Positions 24,401 to 30,400 of a stretch of 33,155 nucleotides of DNA are shown here, piece after piece. The stretch's first letter is position 1; each line of letters begins with the position of its first letter. The notes under the pieces were generated by a model. It worked only from the letters and a program-made list of their open reading frames with translations, was not told the DNA's origin and did no database searches. This DNA is from Apostichopus parvimensis (Eukaryota; Echinodermata; Holothuroidea; Aspidochirotida; Stichopodidae): assembly GCA_000934455.1 (NCBI GenBank), contig KN885040.1:99065-132219 (forward strand), read 5' to 3'. The position numbers and the translations under genes are program-made.

Positions 24401-27400
24401 TTGCAATTGTCATCTGTCCAAATTCCTAAAAAAAAAATTCATCATAGAAATACCTCTCTGTCTGTCACAGCTGCAAGTGATGATGAAGGGAGCACGGCTG
24501 CTACAGAGGGCTCAACTCTACGTACCTCACCAGCTGAGCATGCTGGGAGTGCAGAATCGGAGAGCGGTGCTAGCGGGGTCGATTCCATCACAGGAGAACA
24601 CAGCAGTAAGCGCAACCTCTCCCCCTCCCCCCTGTGTATTTAAAGACAAGGCTGACTAATTAATGTGGGACTAAACGTAAAATGAATCGTTGATCATAAT
24701 TGTGTGTGCAGGCTAAGTCACTTGGTAAAAAGGAAAAGCTGCAGCAGCTGCAAAATCCCCTTCAGCAAGGCTGAATGAAAATTAAACAATAGAGGTTATA
24801 TCTGCAGATAAGCATTGCCAATTGTGTGAAAATATTATGTCTTACACAGCAAAGTAACATTATGCTGCAGCCCCCTCACCATTCTACTTGTGACACAGTG
24901 TCTAAGCAAGGTGGGACAGCATGACTAAAGAAGCATTATGCAGCTTTGTACTGGGAATCGGTAATGTTTTGGTAGACCAGTGTCAGATAAACAATTTTAT
25001 GTAGTTAGACTATACCTACTTCAAATGAGCTTTTCATTGGTCCCTTTTGACTTGATCCTTTCAGTGAGTGGAAGAAGCAGTGCGTATGGAGATGTCCAAG
25101 AGCAGGGTACGGGACGAACTGAGGGAGGATCAGATAGAGGAGTAGTGACCGGGGCAGGCAGTGGTAGTCAAGAGATGCTGGTCTCAGAGGACACTAACAC
25201 CAGCCAGATGATGCATTCACTGAGACGAGACCTACTCAAGAAATTGCTGGAGTACATGCCGGAACTGAGAGGAGTTGGTGGAGTTAGAGCCATCCCATAC
25301 ATGCAGGTAAGGCAGTCTCTCATATATGTGACAAGTGGGTGGAGTTTATAGAGCCATCCCATGCATGCAGGTAAGGCAGTCTCTCATATATGTGACAAGT
25401 GGGTGGAGTTTATAGAACCATCCCATACATGCAGGTAAGGCAGTCTCTCATATATGTGACAAGTGGGTGGAGTTTTATAGAGCCATCCCATACATGCAGG
25501 TAAGGCAGTCTCTCAAATATGTGACAAGTTCGTGGAGTTTATAGAGCCATACAATACATGCAGGTGATACAGTCTGCCACATATGTGTCAAGTGGGTGGA
25601 CTTTTATAGAGCCGTCCCATACATGAATTATGCATTCATGCGTTGGCTAAATGTCATTTGAAGGAACAAAACAACCACTTGAAACTATCCAAAATGTAAC
25701 CACCAATTGAAATGTATCACCTATGCAATACTATACAATACTATGTTAGATTATCAAAGTTGCAGTTTGAACAACCTTAAAGGAAGACATCAGTTTCAGA
25801 GTGAGTGTGTGCAAACAATACTCAATTTCTCACCTGTAGTAGATCCCTCCTCTTCTCATTTTAATCTTTGTTTTCCTATTTCTTTTTAAATTCTTTCTCT
25901 TGCTTCAATTCAGGACTCTTCTATTGTATTGCCATCTCATACTCTTGTTTTTATTGTTTATTCATTAAATCTAATTCCACACCTCCTTTTAGGTGATCCT
26001 GATGTTGAGTTCGGATCTGGACCTAGAGGAAGAAGATGACCGCAAGGCCCTGAATCATCTCTTGCAGACCATGCTGAAGGAACTAGAAATAGAGAAGAGA
26101 GACTTCAAGAAGATATCGGAACGGACGCCAAACCACGAGGTCCAGCTCATAGTGATGAGGCTTCTCAGTGTCTTCATGTCCAGAACCAAGTCTGGAACAA
26201 AAACAGCCTCAGAGGTGCGTCTAGAGCAGGGGTTCCCTAACTGGGCTGCATGAACCCCCAGGGGATGCGTGGGTCCATCCCAGGGGGTTCGTGAGACGTT
26301 TCTGAAAGTCAAAACTAGAGTACTTTTTGTTGAACTAAAATCTGATATATCATATAATTTAGTAATGTACAAAAGTCGTACCCATCGACAAACTCTTTTC
26401 GCTTTCCATACGCATATGATGCCATAGTAGTACAGTACCGTACCGTGCATGTGATAAATAACTGAATTATGAAACAGACAGTTTTCAAACAAATATTTGT
26501 TTATCTTGTTTTTTTTCATTACAATATTACACTATGAACTTGATCTTTTACGAAACATTGTTATGCGTATTATAGTATAATAATGACTCAGATCATGTCT
26601 CGAATAGTTGGGGGTTCGTGGACAACTCTGACATCCACAGGGGGTTTGTGGGGAGAGAAAGTTAGGGAAACTCTGGTCTAGAGAATTTAAAATATATTAG
26701 AGATTAAAGATACGGACAAAGATATCTGTACGTTCAATGACCTTTATAGTACATATAATGTAATTATATGTATGGAATACACAGTTGTCTTATTGTTGTG
26801 GTAGTACCAGTTGTGTTGGGAGTATAAGTAATTGTTATTAGTTTTTACATCTAAAGATTATATATTCTGTACGAACTCACCACAAAGATAGATTTGTCCT
26901 AATATGATGTGTGTATGGAATACTTTCATTTCCCTTTCTTTGATCACGATTCAGTTGTAAATTGATAGTCACTAAAACCTCAAAATCTATCACAAAAAGA
27001 TAGAATATCTTGTTGCAATTGTTTTTTAGATGTAATTCTCAATCTTTAATATAATATAAATATTAATCTTTTAGTTTCATTGCTTTTAATCTAACCTTTA
27101 TCTCTATCTCTCTTTCCATCTCTGATATTTCATTCTCCAGGCATCTACTCAGATATCTCACGCAACGGCCTCATCTCTGCTAGAGAGTGGAGCAGTTGAT
27201 TACTGTCTCTGCATTCTCAGGTCTCTCCTAGAACACTGGTTAGAGGTCGTCCAGGAGGATGTAAGTCATTTCAAAACTTCATAATATTTAATAATATTTC
27301 CCTTATATATAGCGCTTTATACCAGCAATAGGTCTCAAAGCGCTTTACAGACATTATATTACCCCTGGTCAATGATAACTTGTCCCAGAGACAATCCCTC

Positions 27401-30400
27401 AAGTCGACAGCAGTTATATACTGCGCCCAATGACAAGTTACCTCACAGGTACCCATTTACCCCTGGGTGGAGAGCTTTCATTGACTTTCATATGAACCAG
27501 TGGTATTCAAACTGCATGTCGGTACCCCTTTTCAGGGTCGCCCAAAAACTGCCGACATTTGTGGACAAAGGAGTGGAGAAAATCTCAAGTATATGTTGCA
27601 AAAACTAGCACCATTTTGCAACACAGCACCCTTTACAAATTTCTAAATCTTTATCGTGCAAAATCAAATGGTACAAAGAATTCCATACCACTCTGCAGGA
27701 TGCTGGAGCAACCCTTCTCCCCCCCCCCCCCCCCCCAGTACCTTATATCAACTTTAAAGTGTAGAGTTAAGATGAGGGATTTTCATCTGTATTTATTTTG
27801 TTTCTTTATAGGACACTGCTGCTCCCGGGAACAACTTACTGAAGCCTCACCCTCCATCTTCCCCTCCTGACATGTCACCGTTCTTCTTGAGACAATATGT
27901 CAAGGTATCTACTGGAACAGCAAAATAATCTTTTCTTTTTATATTTTCTTCCCAATTAGTGTATCAAGAGATATAATAAGAGACTACATTGGAGTATATG
28001 GAACAATTATATTAAAATATGGAAGAAAAGGGTGCCCATAAATTTCAGTCTATAAAATGTCTTCTGTCGTTGAAATTATTTAGAAATCACTCATGTATTC
28101 TTTTTGGCTTGTAATTACTTTGGAATGAAGCTTAGCAAACTAAGGGCGCAACCCTTAGCCTGGGTAGGGCAAATAACATTTGGTCCTTCAAGTTTATTTC
28201 CCCAGACGTATGAATACTTATCTACAGTTTTCGGAACCTGCAGACAGAGATTGATTTCTTGTCATTGTTATTGTTTTAAAGCATTTCCATAGTCCAAGCT
28301 AGCTCTCATATATTTTAGACATTTGATTCTGAGAGTAAGGAACCTGGTTGATCATGGCTCAGTCCTGATTAAAAGATCCTGGGTCGTGGGCATAAAAGTT
28401 TGTGGACCACTGGTGTAGAACAGCAGTCTAAAAATAGCATAGTATTTGTTAGTAATGTTGAATGTATCTTCACATCATTTATTGTTTGGGGGCTGTGAAC
28501 ATATCTTCTTTTTCTTTCGTTCGTGTTATTCAGGGTCACGCTGGGGATGTCTTCGAGGCCTACCCTCAGCTGTTGACGGAGATGGTTCTCAGACTCCCTT
28601 ACCAGGTAGATGACCAGAAATGGCATTAGTTAATACTCTAGTTTATAGCAAATCAGTGCCACACTTTCTGTTGTAATGATTTTGGTATATATTATCATAA
28701 TAAGCTTGTCTGAGGGTTCCTGCAATTGCATTTTAATTGATAGATTGGGTATTAAATTCAAGTGGAATTTTCTGAGAAAGACTTGGAATAAACATAGAAC
28801 TGTAGGAGAGCTTTAAATATTTAAAATTAAACTTTTGTAGGATGGTTGTGGTAGTAGATTGGATTGGCTGGATGTACAATTAATTTATCTTCTCAAAGCA
28901 CTGCGTATGTTAATATTCTATTTCAAGTAAAATTTTTTGCTTGACAGTTGTTTCATTGTATTTTTTTTTTGGCATTGTTGGTTTGTTCTGGTTGTTCATT
29001 TTAATTTATTTTGTTCTTTCATCGAGGATCTACTTTCACAAGCTCTGCCTTTCTTAAACCTCCTCTGCTTTCATTTGATCTGTTTCTAATCTTTGCTCTT
29101 TAAATTGTAAATCTTCCTGATTCTGTCTTTCTCTTCATGAAAGAGGAAATAAATCTCAAAAATCTTTACCTGATTGTCACTCTACATTCATTCTATTTCA
29201 GATCAAGAAAATTTGTGATACTTCACCTTCCGTTGGTCAACCCATCTTTGACCAGGCTTGGTTCTACTATCTCTGTGAGGTAAGAATACAGCACAAATAC
29301 AACCTTCTCTCCCCACAACTCATCTCATCATTATTATCATTATTATTGTTGTTGTTATTATTGTTATTATTATTATTATTATTATCATAATTATTATTAT
29401 TATTATTATGTATCAGTGAAAGAAGGTGTTGTGCAGTATGTTGAAGTCTTGTTTAACCTATGATACTTCCCTGTGATATTTTAATAATTTTCTTCAGCTG
29501 TCCATAATTTTCTCATCCACTTATCTCCCTTAGCCCTTAATATATCACCTATATTTTCTCTTCACTTCGAAAAGTACATGATGACTCAGCAGACCCCGTT
29601 CGTCAGGCGTCAGGTCAGAAAGCTTCTGCTCTTCATCTCTGGGACCAAGGACAAGTACAGACACCTGAGAGACCTCCACGCTCTGGAATCCCACCTGAAA
29701 GACATCAAAAAGATCTGTGAACAGAATGGACTGAACCTCTCTGACACCTCTGCTACACCCCTGACACTACCCTATGATACCCTCATAGAACTGGTGAGGT
29801 CTAATTTATAGCGTCTCAAATTCACAATTTGGTGCTCTAGGAAACAATTCCTTTTTATAGGACATGGCAAAGTTTTATTTACTTAAACGCATTGTTTTTG
29901 TGTTCATTTTGACAACAATTATGTGTCATGACATAACCATGCTGTTATTTATTATTTGTTTATTTTTTAAATTGTTAGATTGAGCATTTGAAAGCCTGCC
30001 AGGAAATGGCCGCATCCAGAACCCTCAACTGGCAGAAATTCTGTCTCCAGGATCGAAGTAAGTCTCTACACTATACCTTTAGTTCAGTACTCCTTAGATA
30101 TTTTTTTTTTAATGTCTTTTTTCTATTTGAGTCTTTTTCTGAATTCTGTATGGTTATAATATTCTTGGCTATTTTGCTTCTATTGTGTGAAACTTGATGC
30201 TATGATGTGGTTTATTTATTATTCTACTGTTATGTTCTTTTAAATTGTGTGTGATATTTTGTTCTCTACCATACATTGTAGGCAATCTTCTGTCATACCT
30301 TGTCTAGAATATTTAAGTTTTCTATTCTGCTCTCCCCCCGTAGCGGTCTTGTCGAGCTTGCTCCAAGCTAGTTTTTACCTGGATGAGGGAGTTGCATCCC

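Noticed and set aside
26215..26253. Extension of exon 32 into the MITE
   Set aside because: The frame is open for 13 codons past the donor, but the sequence is transposon end and the donor GTGCGT plus phase to exon 33 are sound.
26055..26519. Minus-strand open frame of 154 codons
   Set aside because: Antisense to exon 32 and the MITE; no family similarity.
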